Notes under the pieces: generated by a model
Seen by the model: the letters and a program-made list of their open reading frames with translations, nothing else
Databases searched by the model: none
Told to the model about the DNA's origin: nothing
Program-made: the position numbers and the translations under genes
Shown here: positions 44,650-53,858 of the stretch, piece after piece
Position numbering within the stretch: position 1 is the first letter of the stretch
Layout of the letters: every line of letters begins with the position of its first letter
NCBI GenBank assembly: GCA_024230435.1
Contig: JAAERL010000695.1
Location: forward strand, 1-54,155
DNA from: Desulfobacteraceae bacterium
GTDB lineage: Bacteria > Desulfobacterota > Desulfobacteria > Desulfobacterales > Desulfosarcinaceae
DNA length: 54,155 nucleotides
Reading direction: 5' to 3'

Positions 44650-45751
44650 CTATTTTTTCCCGGCCAGCAAAACTCCCTCTATGAACGAATCCAGGCAGCC
44701 GTCAAGCACACTGTTGACATTGCCCACTTCCAGATTGGTCCTATGGTCCTTTACCATTTGGTAAGGATGCAGCACATAAGACCGAATTTGATTTCCCCAG
44801 GCGATATTTTCCTTATTATCATGCAATTGCTGCAATTCTTCATCTTGTTTATCTTTTTCGCGCTGATAAAGCCTGGATCTGAGAACTTTCATCGCCAGGT
44901 CCTTGTTGCGGTGCTGGGATTTCTCCTGCTGACACTGTACGGCGATACCCGTGGGAATATGGGTGATGCGAACCGCGCTGGAGGTCTTGTTTACGTGCTG
45001 TCCACCTGCTCCGCTGGCCCGGTAAGTGTCGATACGCAGATCTTTTTCATCAATATCAACAACAATTTCTTTTTCAATTTCAGGGTATACAAAAATTGAT
45101 GCAAATGAGGTCTGCCGTTTTCCGCTGGCGTTAAATGGTGAAATACGAACTAATCGATGAACTCCGATTTCCGTTTTTAGATAACCGAAAGCATACGGCC
45201 CCTTTACATTAAACGTAGCCCCTTTAATCCCGGCTTCGTCTCCAGGCTGCAATTCAATAATTTCCGTTTTATAGGAACGCTGTTCGGCCCAACGCAAATA
45301 CATCCTGAACATCATTTCAGCCCAGTCCTGGGCATCGGTTCCCCCCGCGCCAGCATTGATGGAAACAATGGCGCTGTTCGAGTCCGTTTCTCCATCCAGC
45401 GTCATGTCAATGGAAAACGTATGAGTCCGTTTTTCCAGGATACCCGCCTGGTCCTGCGCCTCTTGAAGCGCCTGTTCGTCCTGCTCCTCAATAGCCATGC
45501 TAAGCAATAGCTCTGTTTCTTCGACATCGGAAAACAGCTCGTTATAGGCATCGATCCGACCAGTAAGAACGGTTCTTTTTTTCAAAATGGCGGCTGCGGT
45601 TTCCGGATCATCCCAAAAACCGTCTTTAGCTATTTGAATTTCAATTTCCTGCAACCGTTTTTTTTGGCTGGAAAGGTCAAAGACAGTCTCTGAGTTGAGT
45701 AAGTTGGACTTTCAGTTGTTTTAACGTTTGTTTGGTATCTACAAAGGTCAT
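44650..45751 (-). CDS. prfB: peptide chain release factor 2, with programmed +1 frameshift
   Basis: The short first frame starts at ATG 45751 (GGAGG 45757-45761) and encodes 24 residues (MTFVDTKQTLKQLKVQ and on), ending in CTT TGA C with TGA at 45679-45677. A +1 shift on CTT continues as DLSSQKKRLQEIEIQIAKDG into the long frame down to 44650. This is the classic prfB autoregulation: low RF2 lets the ribosome pause at UGA and shift. The protein has the RF2 marks SPF (RISPFNASGKRQTS) and GGQ (GAGGQHVNKTSSAV). The usual Shine-Dalgarno-like stimulator before the shift site is poor here (AGAGACTGT). Total length about 366 residues. Confidence 0.93.
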
Positions 45752-46029
45752 GTTTGCCTCCAATATATTCAATACATTATAAAACTGCTTGTGGGCAATT
45801 CAATTTTCAGGCTCGTCAAAGCCGCAAGTTATCCGTAATTTCAACGGCTTCCGATTTTTTTTCAAAACGCGCCACTGGACGCGATCTCATTGCCTGTAAA
45901 CATTTTCGTAACATACGAAAACCGATTCAAAGACAAGAAGGATAAAGCGATTTACATCTTCCATTGCTCTTATTATTGACAAACTTCTAATTAATGATCA
46001 ACTGGAATTACGTTTTTTAAAAATAGGCT

Positions 46030-47616
46030 CTAAGCAGCACATCGACGTGTTTTGGCAACTGTGATCATTGCGAACAACACGATTGATCCGAATGAAAGCA
46101 CAATAATTGGCCAATCCCCCCATTGGGTATAACGCGTTGTGATCTCCAACAAGGGCAATTGCGCAGTATCAGTTGCATCAACAAAAATATCCGTATTGGA
46201 AATCACCCTTCCGCATGGATCGATAAACCCGCTAATACCCGTGTTGGCCGCTCTGGCCAGTGGACGGCGATTTTCAATAGCCCTGAATATCGTCATGGAA
46301 AAATGTTGATATGCCGCACTGGTTTGCCCGAACCAGGCATCATTTGTAATATTGACAAGCAGGTGTGCGCCGTTTTTTACCATGGCGCGGGCCAGGTTGG
46401 GAAAAATCGTCTCATAGCAAACCAGTGTACCTATTTTATGCTGCATCAAGTTTAACGTGTCGCCGCGTTGGCCTGTACTAAATTCGCCTTCTAACGATAT
46501 CAATTTATTGACAAATGGGAGCAGCCATTTCAACGGTACATACTCTCCAAAAGGCACGAGTTTCACTTTATCATACCGGCCTAAAGATTTTCCCTGCGGT
46601 GAAACTAAAAAAGCGCTGTTGTAATAAGTATACTCTGAATCCTTATGTTCAAAAGAAGGGGTTCCTATCAGATAGGCAATTTTGGTCTTTTTTACGTTTT
46701 CCAGAACCATCTGGGTGAACATGAGGTCATCAAACAAAAAAAATGGTGTCGCCGCTTCAGGCCAAATCAACAGGTCCGGCTTCAGGGCGGCAGCGTCAAG
46801 GGAAAGCTTCCGGTACTTTTCAACCGTGAACTTTTGAAAACTCGAATCCCATTTTTCCCCTTGATCTATGTTGCCTTGAATCACAGACACCTTCCATGTT
46901 TTGGAGTCCCTTCCTGCAGCATCTATAGCAGCGTCCAGCGTATTTATCCGCAACATCGAGTACCCGCAGGCGAACACAAACACAGCAAGCCACACTATAC
47001 CTGATATTGCCGCAACGCGTCCTTGCAGCCGGTGTGTTTTCCACGGAACCTTGAGCCAGTGTAAAATACAAAGAAACAACGCTGTGTTTACTCCGGCGAT
47101 CAGCGCAGAAACCCCATAAACACCAAAAATATCAGCAAATTGAATCAACCATGTGTATTTATACTGACTATATCCCAAAAGCTCCCAGGGAAATCCGGTG
47201 AACAACCAGGTCCGGAGCAGCTCAAGGCCAACCCAGGCGGCCGGAGCAAACCACATCAAATGTATTGGATCATCGCATCCCCAGGCCACTGCAGCCCCGA
47301 AAATCGCCCAGTACAAAGCCATGCACGTGGCAAATAGCACCAGAATGCCAACGCAAAGATAAAAAGGCAGGTAACCATAAACATGCATGGTATGCACTGT
47401 CCATGAAAGCAAGACCAGATGGTGTATCAGGCCGCTGATAAATCCAGTCCAAAAACCGCCCTTTGCGCCGGATTGACGTAGAGCCAATAACAGGGGCGCC
47501 AGGGAGATCCAAGCCAGCCAGCCAAAACCGGTCTTGGGAAAAGCAAGTGCGAGCGCAAGTCCGCTGGCACTGGCTAGTATTATATTTTTCCTTTTTCGAA
47601 AAAAAGTTTGCCACAT
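46030..47616 (-). CDS. lnt: apolipoprotein N-acyltransferase
   Basis: 528 residues. N-terminal membrane part with about six hydrophobic segments (1-205) and a periplasmic nitrilase-fold domain (about 225-490), then a last hydrophobic segment. Catalytic triad visible: Glu in LIWPEAATPFF (about 291), Lys in GRYDKVKLVPFGEYVP (about 355) and Cys in IGTLVCYETIFPNLAR (about 408). It adds the third acyl chain to lipoproteins in the inner membrane. The gene stands upstream of prfB on the same strand with a 280-bp gap in which nothing is seen. Confidence 0.93.
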   Translation of the reverse strand: MWQTFFRKRKNIILASASGLALALAFPKTGFGWLAWISLAPLLLALRQSGAKGGFWTGFISGLIHHLVLLSWTVHTMHVYGYLPFYLCVGILVLFATCMALYWAIFGAAVAWGCDDPIHLMWFAPAAWVGLELLRTWLFTGFPWELLGYSQYKYTWLIQFADIFGVYGVSALIAGVNTALFLCILHWLKVPWKTHRLQGRVAAISGIVWLAVFVFACGYSMLRINTLDAAIDAAGRDSKTWKVSVIQGNIDQGEKWDSSFQKFTVEKYRKLSLDAAALKPDLLIWPEAATPFFLFDDLMFTQMVLENVKKTKIAYLIGTPSFEHKDSEYTYYNSAFLVSPQGKSLGRYDKVKLVPFGEYVPLKWLLPFVNKLISLEGEFSTGQRGDTLNLMQHKIGTLVCYETIFPNLARAMVKNGAHLLVNITNDAWFGQTSAAYQHFSMTIFRAIENRRPLARAANTGISGFIDPCGRVISNTDIFVDATDTAQLPLLEITTRYTQWGDWPIIVLSFGSIVLFAMITVAKTRRCAA

Positions 47617-47821
47617 TATTATTGCCTTTAAAATTAAACAAGCTGCCTATAACATTTTAATTCATATAAGGAAAATAAAATTAACGGCTATGCTTGAATA
47701 CTTCCTGTTCGGCATTAACATTTGGCAATAGTGTAAAAAGATTGCTCTTGCAAAGTGAACATAGGCACTGATACTCAAAATAATCAATATGTTAAAGTTC
47801 CCATGCAAGGCGCTTAGATGT

Positions 47822-47850
47822 CCGGCAATTTATTACCGGGAGCAGTCACA
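47822..47850 (+). repeat. short repeat family C, copy 1
   Basis: CCGGCAATTTATTACCGG (near-palindromic) followed by AGCAGTCACAA. The same arrangement with two changes recurs at 50553. It lies in the gap between lnt and the zinc-ribbon gene. Confidence 0.6.
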
Positions 47851-47870
47851 AAAATAACCGGTAACCAAAA

Positions 47871-47906
47871 GACGGTATGCTAATAAAAAGGTATACCGCC
47901 TTTTTT
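47871..47906 (+). terminator. terminator-like hairpin in the leader of the zinc-ribbon gene
   Basis: GACGGTATGC (47871-47880) pairs with GTATACCGCC (47891-47900), 10 bp with two wobble pairs, followed by TTTTTT. It ends 22 bases before the ATG at 47928, with no plus-strand gene upstream in range, so it may act as an attenuator in the leader. Confidence 0.5.
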
Positions 47907-47927
47907 CAAATCCATGGAGCTTCAATA

Positions 47928-48134
47928 ATGAGCTGTCCAATATGCAAATCAAAGCAATTTTATGTCAAAGACTCGGTTGACGAATTTGAAACATATGAGT
48001 TTACGTCAAAAGGCGGCCAAATTATCTTTGACGGCACGGTTTCAAATACACCCGAACTAACCGGTGAAAACGAAATTTTCTGTCAGCGTTGTTCCTGGCA
48101 CGGCCCGTACAAAAATATCCAAAATACCCGATAA
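47928..48134 (+). CDS. small zinc-ribbon protein
   Basis: 68 residues from the ATG at 47928, with GGAG 9 bases upstream. Two CxxC pairs, CPICK at the N-terminus and CQRCSWHG near the C-terminus, would bind one zinc. Between them lies a strand-rich stretch. No family name is recognised. It is a single gene with a hairpin-bearing leader. Confidence 0.65.
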   Translation: MSCPICKSKQFYVKDSVDEFETYEFTSKGGQIIFDGTVSNTPELTGENEIFCQRCSWHGPYKNIQNTR

Positions 48135-48648
48135 CATTTTGTTTTAAAACAAAATTGAACACACAGCACAGCACATGCGAACACTTATTTTTATAAAGTT
48201 ATGGCGCCGCAAGTTAATATTTGTTACAATTTAAATAATAAATTTTTATAAATTACGACAAGAGCAACCAACTAATCGCGTGTAAAAAAGACTTCTTGGT
48301 TATGCGTGCATCTTTTCTGTCGGTGGTCTTCGAATGATTTAAAAAAAGACTTTTAAAACTGTGAGACACCGGGGGGGAATAACGGTAATTCAGAAGTCTT
48401 TTTATCTTTCTCACCACGTTCAAAATATAACATCCCAATCCGTAATGTTTTATCATGGGATTTTCCGGGCTTTTTTATAAGAGGCTTGGAAGCCTGCCGG
48501 TTTTATATTTTTTTAAAGACTTTTTAGACCTTTTCCAAATCCTGTCTTATTATTTGGATATTTGGTTTCAAAGTCTGTTCATCGAACTGACACTCCAGAT
48601 CGGACAATTCAAAAAAACCGGTTAAAAAACCACTCGCGGAGGTGGCAT
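48135..48648. other. non-coding region with long inverted repeat
   Basis: AAAAAAGACTTCT (48285-48297) pairs with AGAAGTCTTTTT (48392-48403) across 94 bases. The inner part repeats AAAAAAAGACTTTT (48341) and has a G-run (48370). No frame looks coding. It might specify a structured RNA or be the remains of a small mobile element. Confidence 0.4.
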
Positions 48649-49752
48649 ATGAAAAAAAGTATTCTACTGTTAGTTTTTAGCGCAGTGCTGATGGGTTATG
48701 ATCACAGCATCGGTATGGAAAAAAACACTGATGATAAAAAATCCCATCCTCAAACCCAATCCGCTGTTTTTGCAGGCGGTTGTTTCTGGTGCGTAGAATC
48801 GGATTATGAAAAAGTACCCGGTGTGGTGGATGTGATATCCGGCTATACGGGCGGCGATTTGAAAAGCGCCACATATAAAGAGGTTTCCAAAGGCGGTACG
48901 AATCACTTCGAGGCCGTTAAAGTGGTTTACGACCCTTTACGGGTCACCTATAAACATCTTCTGGAAATTTTCTGGCGGCATGTGGACCCTACGGATGATG
49001 GCGGCCAGTTTGTTGATCGGGGCCCGCAATATCGCAGCGCAATTTTCGCAGCCAATGAAACACAACATCGATTGGCGCAAGCCTCCAAGCAAGCACTGGC
49101 GGCTTCAGGCCGGTTTACGCAACCGATTGTTACGCCGGTTTTGTCCCTTGGACAATTTTATCCCGCGGAAGATTATCACCAAGACTATTACCGTAAAAAT
49201 CCGATCCGCTATAAATGGTATCGTGCAGGATCGGGGCGCGACAGTTTTCTGAAAAAGACCTGGAAGGAAACTGGCGGTAAAAATAAAACCGCCGGTTCAG
49301 AGGTTAAAGAAAAAAAATACATTAAGCCCGATGAAGCCACGTTGAAAAAACATTTAACTCCAATGCAATACAAGGTGGTACGGGAAAATGGGACCGAGCC
49401 GGCCTTTGATAATCAGTATTGGAATAATTATGAGCAAGGTATCTATGTTGACATTGTATCCGGTGAACCATTGTTCAGCTCAACCCATAAATATGACTCA
49501 GGAACCGGCTGGCCCAGTTTTACTCAGCCACTGGAGACTGAACACATCGTTGAAAAAACAGACCTGGGTTTTTTCATGACCCGTACGGAGGTGCGCAGCA
49601 AATTCGGGGACAGCCATCTGGGCCATGTATTTAACGATGGTCCAGCGCCAAAGCGATTGCGCTACTGCATTAACTCTGCAGCACTCAGGTTCATTCCCAG
49701 CTCAGAGCTGAAAAAACAAGGCTATGGCCAATACCTGATAATGTTTCAATAG
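48649..49752 (+). CDS. msrAB: exported methionine sulfoxide reductase MsrA-MsrB fusion
   Basis: 367 residues from the ATG at 48649, with GGAGGTG upstream. Residues 1-20 are a signal peptide or anchor ([16 protein letters not shown]). MsrA domain (about 38-200): catalytic Cys in [31 protein letters not shown]. MsrB domain (about 225-360): [21 protein letters not shown] and catalytic Cys in [13 protein letters not shown]. The zinc-binding CxxC pairs of some MsrB are absent. It repairs both methionine sulfoxide stereoisomers in envelope proteins. No thioredoxin-like domain is fused, so an external reductant is needed. Confidence 0.92.
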   Translation: MKKSILLLVFSAVLMGYDHSIGMEKNTDDKKSHPQTQSAVFAGGCFWCVESDYEKVPGVVDVISGYTGGDLKSATYKEVSKGGTNHFEAVKVVYDPLRVTYKHLLEIFWRHVDPTDDGGQFVDRGPQYRSAIFAANETQHRLAQASKQALAASGRFTQPIVTPVLSLGQFYPAEDYHQDYYRKNPIRYKWYRAGSGRDSFLKKTWKETGGKNKTAGSEVKEKKYIKPDEATLKKHLTPMQYKVVRENGTEPAFDNQYWNNYEQGIYVDIVSGEPLFSSTHKYDSGTGWPSFTQPLETEHIVEKTDLGFFMTRTEVRSKFGDSHLGHVFNDGPAPKRLRYCINSAALRFIPSSELKKQGYGQYLIMFQ

Positions 49753-49881
49753 CTTTGTAAACTTTTTATTAAAGTCCGCCGTCCATTAATTACAGAGCAA
49801 TTAACCAGGCCCATTGAAAAACGGTTTATCCAAACCGGATAAGCCGTTATGCCAAAAGGCCAAATTTATATGGACGCGGTT

Positions 49882-50370
49882 ATGAAAAAATTACAAAGCT
49901 TATCAACTATTTTGCTGGTTTTTGTATTCAGCGCTACGATCAGTTTTGCCGATGTAAACAGACAGATTTTATTTTTCAATGACACCTACGAGGATATCGT
50001 TGTTGAACTGGCGGTTGAAGACCATTTGGGTTGGATTAATTACGAATTGTTTGTTTTGGAAGGCGGTTGCAGTTATGCCGATTTTTGGGCCTGGGGTCCC
50101 AATTCCGCGTTTTCCGCTACCGCGCATGGTGAGTTTACCGGCCACTTTTACGGTTACATCGAAGCAGGTGTATCCGATCCTTACAATCACATCGTTTTTG
50201 ATTTTACCGGGTCTGCTTATTTTACTACAGCCTCCGGTGGGCACTGCGATGCCTATCTTTTTGATCCCATTGTTCAAAACAACGATTCCACCCCTGGCGG
50301 CGTTATCGTGTCCGTGGAAGGCAGTTCCGGGAATGCAGAATGTTTCATTGGTTCTTTAGCCTGGTTTTAG
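49882..50370 (+). CDS. exported protein of unknown function
   Basis: 162 residues from the ATG at 49882, which gives a clean signal peptide (KKLQSLSTILLVFVFSATISFA). The mature part is acidic, Gly/aromatic-rich and probably all-beta, with three or four Cys (GGCSYADF, GGHCDAYLF, GNAECFIG) that could form disulfides. No family is recognised. The stop codon TAG uses the first two bases of the family A repeat that follows. An upstream ATG at 49849 would add 11 residues before the signal peptide and is less likely. Confidence 0.65.
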   Translation: MKKLQSLSTILLVFVFSATISFADVNRQILFFNDTYEDIVVELAVEDHLGWINYELFVLEGGCSYADFWAWGPNSAFSATAHGEFTGHFYGYIEAGVSDPYNHIVFDFTGSAYFTTASGGHCDAYLFDPIVQNNDSTPGGVIVSVEGSSGNAECFIGSLAWF

Positions 50371-50530
50371 GCGATTGGCGGAAAAGAATATACCATATTG
50401 GGCTTCGATTTTTTTTCGTCTTCAAGGTGCGCCAAAGTTTGCATACTAAACGTATTCGCACCTTTGGCATAACACACAAGACGCAAAAAAAAGACATGCA
50501 AGATGGTATATTATTTAACACAAATCGCCT
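50369..50530 (+). repeat. family A fold-back repeat, copy 5 (reference copy)
   Basis: Complete copy with termini AGGCGATT and AATCGCCT. Paired blocks from outside in: the termini; AATATACCAT with ATGGTATATT; TTTTTTTTCGTCTT with AAGACGCAAAAAAAA; GCCAAAG with CTTTGGC; and GCATAC with GTATTCGC around the centre. It begins on the AG of the stop codon of the gene at 49882. Confidence 0.92.
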
Positions 50531-50552
50531 TAAGATTATCCAGCGAGAATTC

Positions 50553-50582
50553 CCGGTAATTTATTGCCGGCAGCAGTCACAA
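50553..50582 (+). repeat. short repeat family C, copy 2
   Basis: CCGGTAATTTATTGCCGG followed by CAGCAGTCACAA, matching the copy at 47822. Confidence 0.6.
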
Positions 50583-50651
50583 TATAAATGGTAGTCACTA
50601 TATAAATAATCGGGAACCTGGATTAACTCATCCAATAAACAAATGACTTTA

Positions 50652-50682
50652 CCGGCCGGGAATAGTTGCTTGTCCCGGCCGG
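50652..50682 (-). terminator. GC-rich hairpin downstream of hsp20
   Basis: Perfect 10-bp stem CCGGCCGGGA / TCCCGGCCGG with an 11-nt loop, 40 bases after the hsp20 stop codon. The T-run is poor, so termination strength is uncertain. Confidence 0.5.
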
Positions 50683-50720
50683 CATGATGGACCCCCGATA
50701 CGATCCTGCGAGCAAGCGAG

Positions 50721-51158
50721 TTAGTGAATGGCTATCTGTTTGGGTTTGGGCTCTTGTGGCTTGGGAATCTGAACTTTCAGCACGCCGTCTTTGTATTCAG
50801 CATTAATTGTTTCAGGATTCGTTTCCTGAGGCAGTATAAAAATCCGTTGAAATTTTCCATATATCCGTTCTTTATAGTGGTATTTTTCTTTCTTTTCCTC
50901 ATTTTCTGATTGACGCTCACCCTTCAATATCAATTTGCGCTCTTTTACATCTATGGTAATTTCGTCCTTTTTCATCCCGGGCAGCTCTGCTTTGATTACA
51001 TATGTATCTTCGTTTTCATAAATATCCACCGCCGGATTCCATTCAGCCGTCTTGCTGGCATATTCGGTATCTGGTGCAAAAAAGTTATTAAAAATACTGT
51101 CAAAATCATTTCCTATTTTAAAAACATCCCTCATTGGGCTCCATCGCATAAGTTGCAT
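50721..51158 (-). CDS. small heat-shock protein (Hsp20 / alpha-crystallin family)
   Basis: 145 residues. The alpha-crystallin domain spans about 40-135 (PAVDIYENEDTYVIKAELPG; the hallmark GVLKVQIPK near residue 127) and a short C-terminal extension has an IxI-like anchor (KQIAIH). N-terminus (MQLMRWSPMRDV) is typical of bacterial Hsp20. It is an ATP-independent chaperone in the cytoplasm. An RBS (TTGAGGAGG) precedes the ATG at 51158. No heat-shock operator (CIRCE-type) was recognised upstream. Confidence 0.92.
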   Translation of the reverse strand: MQLMRWSPMRDVFKIGNDFDSIFNNFFAPDTEYASKTAEWNPAVDIYENEDTYVIKAELPGMKKDEITIDVKERKLILKGERQSENEEKKEKYHYKERIYGKFQRIFILPQETNPETINAEYKDGVLKVQIPKPQEPKPKQIAIH

Positions 51159-51315
51159 GACAATACCTCCTCAAAATGGTTATGGTTTTGATCGGACGTT
51201 TATTTTCCTTCGTCTTTGAAATAATAATAAACACCATATTTGCCATGTCAATTTTTTTCATTACTTTTTTGAATTTTTCGTCCAAGTAATTTGCGATGAG
51301 TGGTATTTTCATAAA

Positions 51316-51350
51316 AAAAGCCGATCGATTATAAGAATCGGCCGGCTTTT
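51316..51350 (-). terminator. bidirectional-looking terminator between nfnB and hsp20
   Basis: AAAGCC (51317-51322) pairs with GGCTTT (51343-51348), with a further imperfect GATCGATT/AATCGGCC segment inside; A- and T-runs flank it, so it can act on both strands. It would end the nfnA-nfnB transcript after family A copy 6. Confidence 0.6.
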
Positions 51351-51380
51351 ACAGATTGATTTAAAATTTCAGGTTAATTA

Positions 51381-51553
51381 AGGCGATTGGCGGAAAAGAA
51401 TATACCAGATTGAGCTTCGATTTTTTTTCGTATTCAAGGCGCGCCAAAGTTTTGCTGATCAGTTTGCATACTTTACGTATTCGGGCTTTGGCATAACGCA
51501 CAAGACGGGAAAAAAGACATGATAGATGATATATTATTCAACACAAATCGCCT
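51381..51553 (+). repeat. family A fold-back repeat, copy 6
   Basis: Complete copy, same orientation as 50369. The centre has the extra TGATCAGTTTGCATAC block and CGGGCTTTGGC, as in copies 1 and 7. It ends 5 bases from the nfnB stop codon. Confidence 0.92.
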
Positions 51554-51558
51554 AAGCA

Positions 51559-52962
51559 TTACCATCCCCAGGTCAGGTATTTATGAATGGAATTGGCGGC
51601 CACCCGCCCGGCCCCCATGGCCAGAATAACGGTAGCTGCGCCTGTAACAATGTCACCGCCAGCCCAGACACCTTTTTTGGAGGTTTTTCCTGTTTCGAGA
51701 TCGGCTTCGATATAGCCCCACTTATTTAACGCAAGATCCGGTGTACTTTTGGTCAGTAGCGGGTTGGCTCCCGATCCTACGGCTACGATGACCAGATCGG
51801 TTTCCATCTCGAACTCGGAGCCCTTGATGGCAACCGGGCGCCTCCGCCCGGAATCATCGGGTTCGCCCAACTCCATCTTGATACATTCCATTGCTGTCAA
51901 GCGGCCGCTTTCATCCCCGATATATCGTACAGGATTGGTAAGCAGAAACATCTCGATGCCTTCTTCTTCGGCATGGTGAATTTCAGCCTTCCGGGCCGGC
52001 ATTTCATCTCGTGATCGGCGGTAAACGATACGCACCTGTTCCGCGCCAAGACGCATGGCCGTGCGTGCAGCGTCCATGGCGACATTACCGGCGCCAAGCA
52101 CACAGACCTTTTTGCCCATGGGAATGGGTGTGTCCACTTCAGGAAACTTGTAAGCTTTCATCAGGTTTGCGCGGGTTAAATATTCATTTGCGGAAAGAAT
52201 GCCGATGAGATTTTCTCCGGGTATATTCATAAAACTCGGCAAACCAGCGCCAACGCCAAGGTAGATGGCACCGTATCCTTGCTCGAACAATTCATCGAGA
52301 CTGACAGTACGGCCAGCCACCATATTGCATTCAACCTTGACACCCAGCCGCTCTAAAAAATTAACTTCCTGAGCAACAATCTCTTTAGGCAGACGAAACT
52401 CCGGAATACCATAAACCAGCACTCCGCCGGGTTTATGAAAGGCTTCCATGATGGTGACATCGTGGCCCTTGATAATCAGATCACCCGCAACGGTCAACCC
52501 CGAAGGCCCCGAACCTACCACGGCCACCTTCTTGCCGGTGCGAGCTTGTGTAGGAGGCAATGCGCCGGTTCCGTTTTCGCGCTCATAATCCGCACAGAAA
52601 CGTTCCAGGTTGCCAATGGCGACGGCTTCTCCCCTTTTGGCAAGAATACATTTTCCTTCACATTGAATTTCCTGGGGGCAAACCCTCCCGCAAACCGCAG
52701 GCAAAGCATTAGTGGACCAGATATGACGAATGGCGGCGGTTAAATCCCCCTCGGTAAGCAAGTTGATAAAACCGGGAATATCCACCTCAACCGGGCAGCC
52801 GTCAACGCATGCGGGTTTTTTACATTGAAGGCAGCGGGCCGCCTCTTGCTGGGCCATTTTGACAGTATAACCCGTTGGTACTTCTTCAAAATTTCTTTTT
52901 CGTATTTCCGGGGCCTGCTCGGGCATTGGTACTCGAGCGGCCTTTTTTTTCTTATTCGGCAT
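51559..52962 (-). CDS. nfnB: NfnB-type large subunit (glutamate-synthase small-subunit-like flavoprotein)
   Basis: 467 residues. N-terminal region with two [4Fe-4S] sites (CLQCKKPACVDGCPVEVDIP at about 41-60; CGRVCPQEIQCEGKC at about 91-105), then two nucleotide-binding domains (VVGSGPSGLTVAGDLI at about 148; CVLGAGNVAMDAARTAMRLG at about 286) and the end motif WAGGDIVTGAATVILAMGAG. The build fits NfnB, the FAD subunit of electron-bifurcating NADH-dependent ferredoxin:NADP+ oxidoreductase. Next to a small flavoprotein subunit, the pair fits NfnAB; a stand-alone GltA-like or sulfide-dehydrogenase role is the alternative. AGGAGG precedes the ATG. Confidence 0.82.
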   Translation of the reverse strand: MPNKKKKAARVPMPEQAPEIRKRNFEEVPTGYTVKMAQQEAARCLQCKKPACVDGCPVEVDIPGFINLLTEGDLTAAIRHIWSTNALPAVCGRVCPQEIQCEGKCILAKRGEAVAIGNLERFCADYERENGTGALPPTQARTGKKVAVVGSGPSGLTVAGDLIIKGHDVTIMEAFHKPGGVLVYGIPEFRLPKEIVAQEVNFLERLGVKVECNMVAGRTVSLDELFEQGYGAIYLGVGAGLPSFMNIPGENLIGILSANEYLTRANLMKAYKFPEVDTPIPMGKKVCVLGAGNVAMDAARTAMRLGAEQVRIVYRRSRDEMPARKAEIHHAEEEGIEMFLLTNPVRYIGDESGRLTAMECIKMELGEPDDSGRRRPVAIKGSEFEMETDLVIVAVGSGANPLLTKSTPDLALNKWGYIEADLETGKTSKKGVWAGGDIVTGAATVILAMGAGRVAANSIHKYLTWGW

Positions 52963-53027
52963 AACTTCCTCCTAAACAGCTTGTTCCGGCATCAGACTCG
53001 ATGTAAATCATCTCTTTATTCAACAAC

Positions 53028-53858
53028 CTAATCAGTAAGACGGCAGTAATCCTCATAGCAGTTTTTTTCCTCGTCACAATAGGCTTTCAACCGTAGCGTA
53101 AGTTCATCGAAATTAACCTGAAGACCGTCAAACTCAGGGCCGTCAACGCAGGCAAATTTTGTTTCATTGCCAACGGTAACCCTGCAGCCGCCGCACATGC
53201 CGGTACCATCAATCATGATTGGATTGAGACTGACAAGCGTGGGGATATTGAATTGCTTTGTAATATTACAGACCGCTTTCATCATGGGAACCGGGCCAAT
53301 AGCCACCACCTGTTTAATGCTTTGTTTTTCCAAAACCTCTTTCACTATATCCGTAACAAAACCATGATGGCCGTATGAGCCGTCATCCGTGCAAATCCGC
53401 AGATCATGTGAAGCGGACTTCATTTTATCTTCCAAAATTAAAAGGCCCTTGTTTCGGGACCCGATAACACAAATTACGTGATTGCCGGCCTCTTTCATCG
53501 CTCTGGTTATGGGATGCAACACAGCAACGCCGGTTCCTCCGCCCACACACAATACCTTACCGGTTTTTTCAATATGGGTGGGTTTGCCCAAAGGCCCGAT
53601 GACATCCTGATATCCCTGCCCCACTTTTAGATCCTTGAAAAGAGCGGTTGATTTGCCAACCACCATGTATATAATGGTAATTGTTCCTTTTTCAGGGTTT
53701 GTATCCGCCATGGTCAGGGGAATACGTTCGCCATCCTCATTAGCCTTGAGTATAACAAATTGCCCAGGCTTGGCTTTAGCAGCGATCAACGGCGCTTGAA
53801 TTTCGTTTAAAATCACTGTGCCTTCGGCCATCTCTTCACGTTTGACAATGTTGAACAT
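53028..53858 (-). CDS. nfnA: NfnA-type small subunit (ferredoxin-NADP reductase-like, 2Fe-2S)
   Basis: 276 residues from the ATG at 53858, with GGAGG 7 bases upstream; the longer frame from 53915 lacks an RBS. FAD domain about 1-100 (KPGQFVILKANEDGERIPLT), NAD-binding domain about 100-215 (VLCVGGGTGVAVLHPITRAM), and a C-terminal [2Fe-2S] site DGTGMCGGCRVTVG with the third Cys in KFACVDGPEF. This is the DHOD-electron-transfer/NfnA build. It is 65 bases upstream of nfnB. Together they would couple NADH and reduced ferredoxin to NADP+ reduction. Confidence 0.85.
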   Translation of the reverse strand: MFNIVKREEMAEGTVILNEIQAPLIAAKAKPGQFVILKANEDGERIPLTMADTNPEKGTITIIYMVVGKSTALFKDLKVGQGYQDVIGPLGKPTHIEKTGKVLCVGGGTGVAVLHPITRAMKEAGNHVICVIGSRNKGLLILEDKMKSASHDLRICTDDGSYGHHGFVTDIVKEVLEKQSIKQVVAIGPVPMMKAVCNITKQFNIPTLVSLNPIMIDGTGMCGGCRVTVGNETKFACVDGPEFDGLQVNFDELTLRLKAYCDEEKNCYEDYCRLTD

